The position numbers were made by a program, and so were the translations under genes. DNA of 17,338 nucleotides from Clostridiaceae bacterium. GTDB taxonomy: Bacteria > Bacillota > Clostridia > Oscillospirales > Acutalibacteraceae. The stretch is from positions 1 through 17,338 of the forward strand of contig JAEDML010000004.1 of assembly GCA_016303035.1 (NCBI GenBank). Direction: 5' to 3'. Shown here one piece after another: positions 6,502-14,140 of the stretch (position 1 is the stretch's first letter; each line of letters starts with the position of its first letter). The notes under the pieces are model-generated. The model saw only the letters and a program-made list of their open reading frames with translations. It made no database searches and was not told where the DNA came from.

Positions 6502-7347
6502 ATGAATATTTTATTTTGCGGAGACGGCAACATTGCGGACGGGGTATTGATATCCGTGCTTTCTCTGATTAAAAATGTCAGGGAACCGCTTAATGTATAT
6601 ATTCTTACCGCAACGGTAACAAGCGGAAGTACGAGGTTTGACGCTCTTAAACCCCAATTTGCCGAATTTCTTGAAAAGCAGGTAAAAAAGGAGATTGCCG
6701 AAAGTTATGTAAGGCTTATAGATATAACCGACCTTTTTTCTGCCGATCCGCCCACAGCTAATATGGCAACCCGCTTTACACCGTGCTGTATGTTAAGGCT
6801 GTATGCCGATTTGGTGCCTGAGCTTCCGGATAAGATACTTTATTTAGATAACGATGTTATATGCAGAAAAGACCCGTCGGAATTCTACGGTCAGGATATG
6901 GAAAATACCGAGCTTGCCGGTAGTCTTGATTATTACGGAAGCTGGTTTTTTAAAAACAGCTTTTTTGAACGGGATTATTTAAATTCCGGTGTGCTTTTGC
7001 TTAACCTTAGAAAAATCCGTACAACCGAATTATTTAAAAAATGCCGTGAGCGTTGCCGCAGCACCGAAATGTTTATGCCCGACCAATCGGCGATAAACAA
7101 GCTTACAACCTATAAAAGAATCTGTCCGCGAAAATTTAACGAACAGAGAAAGCTTAAAAAGGATACGGTTTTTCAGCACTTTACAACAAGCTTCCGTTTC
7201 TTTCCCTGGTTTCATACAGTCAGCGTTAAGCCTTGGAACATAGACGGAATGCACAACACCCTTTCAATTTACGAGTACGACGACATACTATGCCGATATT
7301 TGGAGCTTAAGGAAGCATTTTTAAAAAAGGAGACCGTAAATTTATGA
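6502..7347 (+). CDS. Family 8 glycosyltransferase (first copy)
   Basis: A 281-residue GT-A-fold retaining glycosyltransferase. GT8 hallmarks are an N-terminal nucleotide-sugar strand (MNILFCGDGN), the metal-binding DxD as YLDNDV (DND at 116-118), YLNSGVLLLNL (159-169), PDQSAIN (193-199) and the C-terminal H226 and KPWN (243-246). It uses a UDP-sugar donor if it follows the family. The acceptor is unknown. No membrane helix is evident, so it acts in the cytoplasm or at the inner membrane face. The ribosome binding site is GGGAGAGG. It follows degV by 16 nt and overlaps the next glycosyltransferase by 4 nt (ATGA). It is similar in plan but clearly divergent from the second copy, so the two probably add different sugars or act in sequence. 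Confidence 0.9.
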   Translation: MNILFCGDGNIADGVLISVLSLIKNVREPLNVYILTATVTSGSTRFDALKPQFAEFLEKQVKKEIAESYVRLIDITDLFSADPPTANMATRFTPCCMLRLYADLVPELPDKILYLDNDVICRKDPSEFYGQDMENTELAGSLDYYGSWFFKNSFFERDYLNSGVLLLNLRKIRTTELFKKCRERCRSTEMFMPDQSAINKLTTYKRICPRKFNEQRKLKKDTVFQHFTTSFRFFPWFHTVSVKPWNIDGMHNTLSIYEYDDILCRYLELKEAFLKKETVNL

Positions 7348-8303
7348 AAACCAATAACGAAATACCGATATTTTTTACCATTGACGATTCATATGCGCCC
7401 TTTCTTGCGGCGGCGCTTAACTCGGCTGTGAAAAATTCTTCAAAGGGCAGGCGGTATAAAGCAATAGTCTTATATCAGGAGCTTAGCGAGGATAATATAA
7501 GGCGGCTTCAAAGCCTTTCAAAGGAACATTTCGCTATTGAATTTATTCCGATGTGCGAGGGGCTTGAAAGTATTACCGACAGTATGTCCAACCGTCTGCG
7601 CTGTGATTATTTTACGCTGACGATTTATTTCAGACTCTTTATTCCCGCAATGTTTCCGCAGTATGATAAGGGTATTTATATTGACAGCGATGTCGTCCTC
7701 TTAGGTGACTTAGCGGAGCTTTTTGATACCGATATAGGCGATAATTATATCGGAGCCTGCAACGACCTTTCGGTGCAGGATGTGCCGCCGCTTTGCGAGT
7801 ATATGGAAAAGGGAGTAGGCGTAAGCCGTTTTGAATATATAAATTCCGGCGTTTTGCTTATGAATCTTAAAAAATTGCGGGAAGCCGAGCTTGATAAGCA
7901 CTTTTTAACACTGCTTAATAAGTATCATTTAGATTGTATTGCTCCTGACCAGGATTATCTGAATGCGCTGTGCAACGGCAAAATACATTATCTTGACGCG
8001 GTGTGGGACGCTATGCCCAACGAAAATAAGCCGCCGCTTGAAAACGCGAGACTTATACATTATAATCTGTTTTCAAAGCCGTGGTGCTACGACGGTGTTC
8101 AATACGGCGATTATTTTTGGCAGTATGCCGAGGACTGCGGCTATTTAAATGAAATTAAAAGCTACAAGGAAAACTATTCCGATGAGCAAAAAGAATCCGA
8201 TTCAAAATGTATGGCACTGCTTGCCGAGCGCGGCGTTTTAATCGCAAATTCCGATATAACCTTTAAAAAGCTGTATGAAAGAGGCGAAAGAATAAGGCTA
8301 TGA
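7344..8303 (+). CDS. Family 8 glycosyltransferase (second copy)
   Basis: A 319-residue GT8 enzyme. It has IFFTIDDSYAPF at 9-20, typical of LPS-type and stress-type GT8 proteins, the metal-binding DxD as YIDSDVVLLGD (DSD at 114-116), INSGVLLMNL (166-175), PDQDYLN (201-207) and IHYNLFSKPW (238-247) carrying the C-terminal His/Lys of the donor site. All catalytic landmarks are intact. About 60 residues after the catalytic core (roughly 258-319) are charged and may bind the acceptor or membrane. It starts inside the stop of the first GT8 (ATGA) with AAGGAGA upstream, and its own stop overlaps the acyltransferase start the same way. That indicates tight translational coupling. The donor and acceptor are unknown. 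Confidence 0.92.
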   Translation: MKTNNEIPIFFTIDDSYAPFLAAALNSAVKNSSKGRRYKAIVLYQELSEDNIRRLQSLSKEHFAIEFIPMCEGLESITDSMSNRLRCDYFTLTIYFRLFIPAMFPQYDKGIYIDSDVVLLGDLAELFDTDIGDNYIGACNDLSVQDVPPLCEYMEKGVGVSRFEYINSGVLLMNLKKLREAELDKHFLTLLNKYHLDCIAPDQDYLNALCNGKIHYLDAVWDAMPNENKPPLENARLIHYNLFSKPWCYDGVQYGDYFWQYAEDCGYLNEIKSYKENYSDEQKESDSKCMALLAERGVLIANSDITFKKLYERGERIRL

Positions 8304-9163
8304 TAATAGGAAACAACCGAACCGCGGTTATAGAGAATATACGAAATGCCGCGGAGGAGGGCGATTTTTACCGCAAGGTTGAGTTAGACGATCCTGTTTT
8401 AACACAAAAGGAAAGCCGTGAAATTACGGAAGGCTATCTCGCTGACCGAAAAAAGCCGTCATTTAAACTCAAATCCTTTGCGGCCAGACAGATAGCGAAT
8501 ATAGGCTCTTCATTACTTAATAGGCAAACCGAGATTGTCGGTGAGGAGAAGCTGCCCGATTTTAAAAAAGGCGCCATTATTACAAGCAATCATTTCGGAC
8601 CGCTTGAGAATACAGTTATCCGTTATTTGGTAAGAAAGCACGGCAAGAAAAGGCTTAACATAGTAAGTCAGGTAACCAATTTCGCTATGACAGGCGTTAT
8701 AGGCTTTCTTATGAACTATGCTGATACCGTACCTTTAAGCGACGATTTCCGTTATCTTGCAGGGGACTTTTTATCGGTTTTAAAGGAACTTCTTGAAAAA
8801 GATGAAGCGGTACTTATATATCCCGAGCAGGAAATGTGGTTTAATTACAGAAAACCGCGTCCCCCGAAAAGGGGCGCCTATCATTTTGCCGCAAAGCTGA
8901 ATGTACCCGTAATTTCCTGTTTTGTAGAGATTATAGATACCGATGAAAAGGATACCGATGAATTTTATAAGGTAAAATACCGTCTGCATATACTTGATAC
9001 CCTTTATCCCTCAAGCGAAAAATCGGCAAAGGAAAACAGCATAGAGCTTTGTCAAAAGGATTACGCGCTTAAAAAAGAAGCGTATGAAAGAATTTATTCA
9101 AAGCCGCTTCACTACCGTTTTGAGAAAAATGATATTGCAGGATGGATAGGTCACGATGTCTGA
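8300..9163 (+). CDS. Divergent PlsC-type lysophospholipid/acyl acyltransferase (first copy)
   Basis: A 287-residue protein with a PlsC-like fold. The catalytic block-I histidine is in TSNHFGPLEN (95-104), where the expected HX4D is HX4E (His98, Glu103). The block-III region is IYPEQEMW (173-180) in place of the usual FPEGTR, followed by KRGAYHFAAKLNVPV (190-204), which matches the standard acyltransferase end. A roughly 75-residue N-terminal extension before the domain has no clear membrane helix, so attachment to the membrane is probably peripheral. It would transfer an acyl group from acyl-ACP or acyl-phosphate-derived donors to a hydroxyl; the acceptor is unknown. The start overlaps the GT8 stop (ATGA). 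Family placement is fairly sure; activity is uncertain because of the altered motifs. Confidence 0.83.
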   Translation: MIIGNNRTAVIENIRNAAEEGDFYRKVELDDPVLTQKESREITEGYLADRKKPSFKLKSFAARQIANIGSSLLNRQTEIVGEEKLPDFKKGAIITSNHFGPLENTVIRYLVRKHGKKRLNIVSQVTNFAMTGVIGFLMNYADTVPLSDDFRYLAGDFLSVLKELLEKDEAVLIYPEQEMWFNYRKPRPPKRGAYHFAAKLNVPVISCFVEIIDTDEKDTDEFYKVKYRLHILDTLYPSSEKSAKENSIELCQKDYALKKEAYERIYSKPLHYRFEKNDIAGWIGHDV

Positions 9164-9926
9164 GAAGAAAATACGGTATTATGAAAATTACGAAACGGAT
9201 TTTTTTGAAAACGGAGATTCTTACCGACTGCCTGATGATTATAAATGGGTGCGCAAAGATTTTCTATCCCGTATTTTATCAGCCATTATTTACACAGCTG
9301 CGCTGATTTTTTCAAACATCTATTGCCGTTTGTTTCTTCATTTAAAAATAGTTGGCGCCAAAAAGGTAAGAAAGGTAAAGAAAACGGGATTTTTCTTTTA
9401 CGGAAATCATACCCAGCCTGTCGGCGATGTTTTCAATCCGGCGCTTGCCTGTTTCCCGAAACGCATTTATACCGTTGTAGGCGCGGCTAATTTCGCGCTT
9501 CCGGTTATAGGTAAGATTTTACCTTTTTTAGGCGCTTTGCCTATTTCCGATACTCTGCACGGTATGAAGGAGTTTAACAAAGCGGTTGAGCACCGTATAA
9601 AGGAAGGTCACCCTGTCATTATATATCCCGAGGCGCATGTCTGGGAATACTACACGGGTATAAGACCGTTTTCTCCGTCTTCTTTCAAATTTCCCGTAAA
9701 GCTTGATGTACCGGTATTCTGCTTTACGGTAACGTATCAAAAGCGGCGCTTAGGAAAAAAGCCGAAAGCAACGCTTTATGTAGACGGACCTTTTTTGCCC
9801 GAGGGCGAAACCGTCAAAGAAAAGGCGCAAACCTTAAGAAATGCAGTATACGATACTATGAAAGAGAGAAGCAAGGCGAGCACATATTCATATATTATAT
9901 ATAAACAAAAAGATGAGGACAGGTAA
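9156..9926 (+). CDS. Divergent PlsC-type acyltransferase (second copy)
   Basis: A 256-residue acyltransferase relative. A predicted membrane helix (about 40-62) anchors it. Block I is YGNHTQPVGD (82-91), where His85 and Asp91 are five residues apart (HX5D, one more than usual). Block III is IYPEAHVWEYYTGIRPF (156-172), again lacking the EGTR signature, and FKFPVKLDVPVF (177-188) is the usual closing element. It shares the YPE-x3-W and downstream Arg-Pro pattern with its neighbour, so both belong to the same unusual subgroup. It overlaps the previous gene by 8 nt and is last in the operon. The terminator stem begins inside its final codons. Substrate unknown. Confidence 0.83.
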   Translation: MSEKKIRYYENYETDFFENGDSYRLPDDYKWVRKDFLSRILSAIIYTAALIFSNIYCRLFLHLKIVGAKKVRKVKKTGFFFYGNHTQPVGDVFNPALACFPKRIYTVVGAANFALPVIGKILPFLGALPISDTLHGMKEFNKAVEHRIKEGHPVIIYPEAHVWEYYTGIRPFSPSSFKFPVKLDVPVFCFTVTYQKRRLGKKPKATLYVDGPFLPEGETVKEKAQTLRNAVYDTMKERSKASTYSYIIYKQKDEDR

Positions 9927-9943
9927 GCTTTGTGCCTGTCCTC
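9915..9943. terminator. Bidirectional terminator between convergent operons
   Basis: A perfect 9-bp stem GAGGACAGG/CCTGTCCTC (9915-9923 with 9935-9943) has an 11-nt loop. The plus strand then has GTAATTTTTA; the minus strand has ATCTTTTTG. The left arm is formed by the last codons of the second acyltransferase gene and its stop lies in the loop. It separates the converging acyltransferase and NIF3 genes. Confidence 0.85.
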
Positions 9944-9950
9944 GTAATTT

Positions 9951-10700
9951 TTATCGGTATTTAATTTCGGAATGGTGCGAAGAAATAAATTCGGTGTCGG
10001 TAAAATGCTCCGCAAGCATATCTTTTAAAGGTTCAATAACAGTATCTTCTGTATTGAAGTGTCCCGCGTCAAAGACCGATAAACCTGCGTTTGACGAATC
10101 AATGAATACATTGTGCTTTACATCTGCCGTGATAAGCGCGTCGCATTTTAGCCTTAAAGCGTCGTCTGAAAACTCGCCGCCGCTGCCCGAGCAGACAAGC
10201 ACTTTTTCTATTCTTTTTCCGCAATCGGTGTATTTTACGCATCCGCCGAGAGATTTTTTAATTTTCTCGGCAAGTCCGTCTGCCGAAATCGGAGGGACGG
10301 TTCCCATTCGAAGCAGAAAACCGTTTGAAGCCGTAACGGTGGAAACACCGTTAAGACCCAGAGCTTTGCAAAGGCAATCGTTAACTCCGCCGTTTCCTAC
10401 ATCAAGATTTGTATGCATTGATATTACCGAAATACCGTTTTTAATAAGCTCGTACTGAACGCAATCTGCAAGAATGCTTTTAAGTCCTCCGAAAATTATC
10501 GGGTGATGCGTTATTATAAGCTCACAGCCATTTAGTACTGCGTTCTTTACGGCGCAAATATCGCAGTCAAGCACAACAAGCGCCTTTTTTACCTTGGCGC
10601 AGGGGTCGCCTATAAGCAGACCCGGATTGTCAAAATCACAGGCAAGCTCAATCGGGAATTTTTCATTAAGGAATTCATAAATTTCTTTAACTGTTGTCAT
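9951..10700 (-). CDS. NIF3-family dinuclear metal protein (GTP cyclohydrolase I type 2 homologue)
   Basis: A 249-residue NIF3/YbgI protein with two conserved halves. Expected metal ligands are His65-His66 (ITHHPIIFGG), Asp100 (HTNLD, 96-100) and the C-terminal His214 and Glu218 (DAGHFNTE). The protein is the short form, without the PII-like insert found in many Bacillus homologues. The family is widespread; database names such as GTP cyclohydrolase type 2 are not well supported, so the real reaction is open. It follows glnS by 6 nt and is last in the gltX-glnS operon. The ribosome binding site is weak, so translation is likely coupled to glnS. It ends next to a bidirectional terminator. Confidence 0.9.
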   Translation of the reverse strand: MTTVKEIYEFLNEKFPIELACDFDNPGLLIGDPCAKVKKALVVLDCDICAVKNAVLNGCELIITHHPIIFGGLKSILADCVQYELIKNGISVISMHTNLDVGNGGVNDCLCKALGLNGVSTVTASNGFLLRMGTVPPISADGLAEKIKKSLGGCVKYTDCGKRIEKVLVCSGSGGEFSDDALRLKCDALITADVKHNVFIDSSNAGLSVFDAGHFNTEDTVIEPLKDMLAEHFTDTEFISSHHSEIKYR

Positions 10701-10706
10701 AGCTTA

Positions 10707-12392
10707 CTACGCCTTTTTTGAGAATGAATCCTTAAGGGCAACGGTGCGGTTGAATATAAGCCTACCGTCCGAAGAATCGCTGTCCACGCAGAAATAGCCC
10801 TGACGCATAAATTGGAACACATCGCCCGGCTTTGCAGAGGCAAGACTTTTATCGAGCTTGCAGCCGTTTAATACCTTCAGCGATTCGGGGTTGAGATTTT
10901 CGGCAAAGCTTGAAACACCCTCCTCATCGCTGGGATTCGGAACATTGAAAAGTCGGTCATATAAACGCACCTCGGCTTCAATGCAGTTTTGGGCGCTTAC
11001 CCAGTGCAGAGTACCCTTGACCTTTCTGCCGTCGGGGGTTTCGCCGCCGAAGCTTTCGGGGTCGTAGGTGCAGTGAACTACGGTTATATTGCCGTCGTCA
11101 TCGGTTTCGTGAGACAAATATTTAATATAGTACGCCCCTTTAAGACGAACCTCGCGCGCAGGGCAGAGTCTGAAATACTTTCCGGGCGGGTCAAGCATAA
11201 AGTCACCGCGCTCAATATAAATCTCGCGCGAGAATTCAACCGTTCTTTTACCAAGCTCGGGCTTATTCGGGTTAACCTCAACCTCTATGCTTTCTTTTTT
11301 ACCTTCGGGGTAGTTATCTATAACTATTTTAAGCGGATCAAGCACCGCCATCGCACGATCGGCGTTTTCGTTTAAATAGTCCCTGACGCAGGACTCAAGA
11401 AGCGCGTAATCAATCACACTGTACGCCTTTGAAACGCCGATTTTATCAACAAATTTCCTTACTGCCTTTGCAGGATAGCCCCTTCTGCGCATACCGCACA
11501 GCGTTGCCATACGCGGATCGTCCCATCCGCTGACAAGTCCGTCGTTTACAAGCTTTAGGCATTTGCGCTTGCTTGTAAGGGTGTAGTTTACATTCATTCT
11601 GGCAAATTCAATCTGGCGCGGCGGATGGGGAATATCCAGCGCGTTTAAGAACCAGTTATAAAGCGGACGGTGATTTTCAAATTCAAGCGAACAAAGCGAG
11701 TGTGTAACGCCCTCCTTTGCGTCGCTTAACGGGTGGGCGAAATCGTACATAGGGTAAACGCACCACTTGTCGCCCGTGCGATGATGCGAAACCTTCATAA
11801 TTCGGTAGATAATCGGGTCGCGCATATTAAGGTTGGAGGACGACATATCTATTTTAGCTCTTAGAACCATAGCCCCGTTGTCGAATTCACCCTCGGTCAT
11901 ACGGCGGAAAAGGTCCTTCGTTTCTTCTATGGGACGGTTGCGGTAGGGACTTTCACGGCCGGGCTCGGTAAGCGTTCCGCGGTACTCTCTTATTTCATCA
12001 GCAGACATTTCGTCTACATATGCAAGACCCTTGTCGATGAGTTTTAAGGCACATTCGTATATATAATCAAAATAATCCGAAGCATAGTAAACATTGTCCC
12101 AGTGAAAGCCGAGCCATTCTATATCCTGCTTTATCGCGTCTACATACTCCACATCCTCCTTAACGGGATTGGTGTCGTCAAGCCGCAGATTACAACTGCC
12201 GCCGTATTTTTCGGCGGTGGCAAAGTCTATGCATATCGCCTTTGCGTGACCGATGTGGAGATAACCGTTGGGCTCGGGCGGAAAACGGGTCTGAACACGG
12301 TCATATACGCCTTCCTTAAGGTCCTCATCAATAAAATCCAGTATAAAGTTGGAGGGAGCTTCTTCCTCCGTCATAATTTTGTTTTCGTCCAT
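10707..12392 (-). CDS. glnS: Glutaminyl-tRNA synthetase
   Basis: This enzyme charges tRNA-Gln with glutamine directly. The protein has 561 residues, close to E. coli GlnRS. Class I signatures, numbered from the ATG, are PEPNGYLHIGH (about 39-49) containing HIGH, and the KMSKS-type loop as LTSKRK (about 272-277), where Met is replaced by Thr. The catalytic core is followed by the two anticodon-binding beta-barrel domains (roughly 340-550). LRLDDTNP (69-76) is the GlnRS/GluRS hallmark, and the Gln-type C-terminal domain distinguishes it from GluRS. The start at 12392 is preferred over a TTG one codon upstream because GGAGG (12400-12404) is then 7 nt away. It is 21 nt after gltX. Many Firmicutes lack GlnRS and use GatCAB, so its presence is notable. 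Confidence 0.95.
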   Translation of the reverse strand: MDENKIMTEEEAPSNFILDFIDEDLKEGVYDRVQTRFPPEPNGYLHIGHAKAICIDFATAEKYGGSCNLRLDDTNPVKEDVEYVDAIKQDIEWLGFHWDNVYYASDYFDYIYECALKLIDKGLAYVDEMSADEIREYRGTLTEPGRESPYRNRPIEETKDLFRRMTEGEFDNGAMVLRAKIDMSSSNLNMRDPIIYRIMKVSHHRTGDKWCVYPMYDFAHPLSDAKEGVTHSLCSLEFENHRPLYNWFLNALDIPHPPRQIEFARMNVNYTLTSKRKCLKLVNDGLVSGWDDPRMATLCGMRRRGYPAKAVRKFVDKIGVSKAYSVIDYALLESCVRDYLNENADRAMAVLDPLKIVIDNYPEGKKESIEVEVNPNKPELGKRTVEFSREIYIERGDFMLDPPGKYFRLCPAREVRLKGAYYIKYLSHETDDDGNITVVHCTYDPESFGGETPDGRKVKGTLHWVSAQNCIEAEVRLYDRLFNVPNPSDEEGVSSFAENLNPESLKVLNGCKLDKSLASAKPGDVFQFMRQGYFCVDSDSSDGRLIFNRTVALKDSFSKKA

Positions 12393-12399
12393 CAAAATA

Positions 12400-12404
12400 C
12401 CTCC
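12400..12404 (-). promoter_or_regulatory. RBS of glnS
   Basis: Minus-strand GGAGG, 7 nt before the ATG at 12392, in the short gltX-glnS spacer. With the alternative TTG at 12395 the spacing would be only 4 nt. Confidence 0.7.
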
Positions 12405-12413
12405 GTTAACCTT

Positions 12414-14066
12414 TTAAAGCGAGCTTACGGCATCGTCTATTCGCGCCATACAGCGGTCGTAACCTATTATCTTCATAATACTGCAAAGATCGGGCGTGTT
12501 TTGCCGTCCCGTTACCGCTATTCGCAAAACCGTGCTTAAATCTCCCGCATGCCCTTTAAAGGCTTCGGGATTTGCCTTGTATTCCTTGGTTTCGGCAGCA
12601 AAGCCGAGCTGCGGACAAAGCTGCTTGATTCTTTCAAACCATTGCTGACGGTCGTCATCAGGTGAGTATACATCCTTGTATAGCTTTAAAAATGCCTTTG
12701 CGTCCTCGGGCGCTATATTGTCGGGCAGGGTATAGTCCTTTTTATAAAGTCTGTCGTAAAAATATGAGAAATAATCCCTTGTTTCATTCCATTTGGCAAT
12801 GTCGCGCCTCGGCTTTTTAACATCGCGGTCTATTGCGAAAACAGACTTTGTATAATCGGGATTTTCGGTTATAATGCCGTAAAATTCTTTGTCAAACTCT
12901 TTTGCCCAAGCGGTGATTTTTTCGTAAACTTCGGAGCTTGAAAGCTTTGAAACGGTAATTTTGCTTATATCCCTAAGCTTGTTTTCGTCAAATAGCGCTC
13001 CCGAAACGCTCATTTTCTTAAGATTGAATTTAAATTCCGAGCTGTTCTTATCGGGATTTGCGCGCCGCCAGTCCTCAAAGTCCGACGCCGCTATTGTCAT
13101 AAGATATTCTTTCACGCAGTCGCAATCATACCCCTGCTCCGCAAAGAAATGAACGGCGGCTTCGGGGTCCTTGCGCTTTGAAATTTTGCGCTTTGCGCCG
13201 TTATCCAGCTTCATAATGGGGGAGATATGACCGTATTTTACAGGCTTAAAGCCGAGAATCTTAAAAAGCTGAAGGTGCTTCGGCACCGATGAAATCCACT
13301 CATCGCCGCGAAGCACATGGGTGGTGCGCATCAAATGGTCGTCAATCGCGTGGGCGAAGTGGTAGGTCGGTATACCGTCGGATTTAAGCAGTACAAAATC
13401 CTCATCGTTTTCGGGCATTTCTATTTTACCCTTAATAACATCCTCAAATACCACCTTGTTTTCCTCGTTGCCCGGGGATTTCAGTCTTATAACAAACGGC
13501 TTTCCCGAATCAATAAGGGCTTTTGCTTCGTTAAATGTGATGTTTCGGTGCTTTGCCCATTCGCCGTGGTAGCCTGTGCGTATTTTTCTTGATTCCTGTA
13601 TTTTTCTTACCTCGTCAAGCTCCTCAGCGGTGCAGAAGCAGGGGTAGGCAAGTCCTTGCCTTATAAGTTCTTTAACATAGGTGCGGTAAATTTCCGCACG
13701 GCGGCTTTGTTTGTACGGTCCGTAATTTCCCTTTTCCTCTTCGCCGCTTATAAAGCCCTCGTCAATGTTTATTCCGAAGCGGAGAAGTCCGTCTATAATA
13801 TCCTCAACGCCGCCTTCAACCTCACGCTTTTTATCGGTATCTTCAATCCTTGTGTAAAAAATTCCGCCGGTAGAAGAAGCGGTAATTCGGTTTACAAGCG
13901 CGGTAAAAAGCGTACCTAAGTGCAGGTAACCGGTGGGACTCGGCGCAATGCGCGTAACCCTTGCGCCCTCCGATAAGTTGCGCGGGGGATAAAGGTTTTC
14001 GTAAAAATCCGGTGTTTTATCAACATCGGGCAGAAGCAGTTCCGCCATCATTTCGTTTTCGTTCAT
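12414..14066 (-). CDS. gltX: Glutamyl-tRNA synthetase
   Basis: This class I synthetase attaches glutamate to tRNA-Glu. The protein has 550 residues, longer than the roughly 480 of typical bacterial GluRS. Motifs are RIAPSPTGYLHLGT (39-52; HLGT as the HIGH variant), YTRIEDTDKKREVEGG (71-86), DEWISSVPKHLQLF (255-268) and KISKRKDPEA (294-303; the KMSKS loop). The C-terminal region (about 310-550) forms the anticodon-binding part. The start is ATG 14066, preceded by GAGGAG (14073-14078) 6 nt away. An upstream TTG extension reaches into the terminator hairpin and is unlikely. It heads gltX-glnS-nif3. Because GlnRS is present, this GluRS need not mischarge tRNA-Gln, but that is inferred. Confidence 0.94.
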   Translation of the reverse strand: MNENEMMAELLLPDVDKTPDFYENLYPPRNLSEGARVTRIAPSPTGYLHLGTLFTALVNRITASSTGGIFYTRIEDTDKKREVEGGVEDIIDGLLRFGINIDEGFISGEEEKGNYGPYKQSRRAEIYRTYVKELIRQGLAYPCFCTAEELDEVRKIQESRKIRTGYHGEWAKHRNITFNEAKALIDSGKPFVIRLKSPGNEENKVVFEDVIKGKIEMPENDEDFVLLKSDGIPTYHFAHAIDDHLMRTTHVLRGDEWISSVPKHLQLFKILGFKPVKYGHISPIMKLDNGAKRKISKRKDPEAAVHFFAEQGYDCDCVKEYLMTIAASDFEDWRRANPDKNSSEFKFNLKKMSVSGALFDENKLRDISKITVSKLSSSEVYEKITAWAKEFDKEFYGIITENPDYTKSVFAIDRDVKKPRRDIAKWNETRDYFSYFYDRLYKKDYTLPDNIAPEDAKAFLKLYKDVYSPDDDRQQWFERIKQLCPQLGFAAETKEYKANPEAFKGHAGDLSTVLRIAVTGRQNTPDLCSIMKIIGYDRCMARIDDAVSSL

Positions 14067-14072
14067 AGTCCT

Positions 14073-14078
14073 CTCCTC
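14073..14078 (-). promoter_or_regulatory. RBS of gltX
   Basis: Minus-strand GAGGAG, 6 nt before ATG 14066. It supports this start over the TTG at 14102, which falls in the hairpin loop at 14098-14104. Confidence 0.7.
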
Positions 14079-14082
14079 TGAT

Positions 14083-14114
14083 AAAAACAAACGGTATAAC
14101 AAAAATACCGTTTG
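14083..14114 (-). terminator. Intrinsic terminator between nrdR and gltX
   Basis: A perfect 10-bp stem (14088-14097 with 14105-14114; core ACGGTAT) and a 7-nt loop are followed on the minus strand by TTTTTATC. It lies only about 17 nt before the gltX start. It could end nrdR transcripts or act as a leaky attenuator controlling gltX. I see no convincing promoter after it. Confidence 0.8.
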
Positions 14115-14140
14115 AATATGCTTATAAAACTTTAAGACAG

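Noticed and set aside
9913..10458. Plus-strand reading frame opposite the NIF3 gene
   Set aside because: It overlaps the terminator and the conserved metal-ligand coding region of NIF3 on the other strand; low-complexity translation with no ribosome binding site.
10989..11375. Plus-strand frame opposite glnS
   Set aside because: Antisense shadow of the glnS anticodon-binding domain; no recognisable domain.
14102..14102. TTG start extending GltX by 12 residues
   Set aside because: The extension lies in the terminator loop and lacks its own ribosome binding site; the ATG at 14066 has GAGGAG at proper spacing.
14067..14140. T-box riboswitch upstream of gltX
   Set aside because: The gap is only 74 nt, and I see no conserved T-box sequence (TGGNACCGCG-like), only a simple terminator hairpin.
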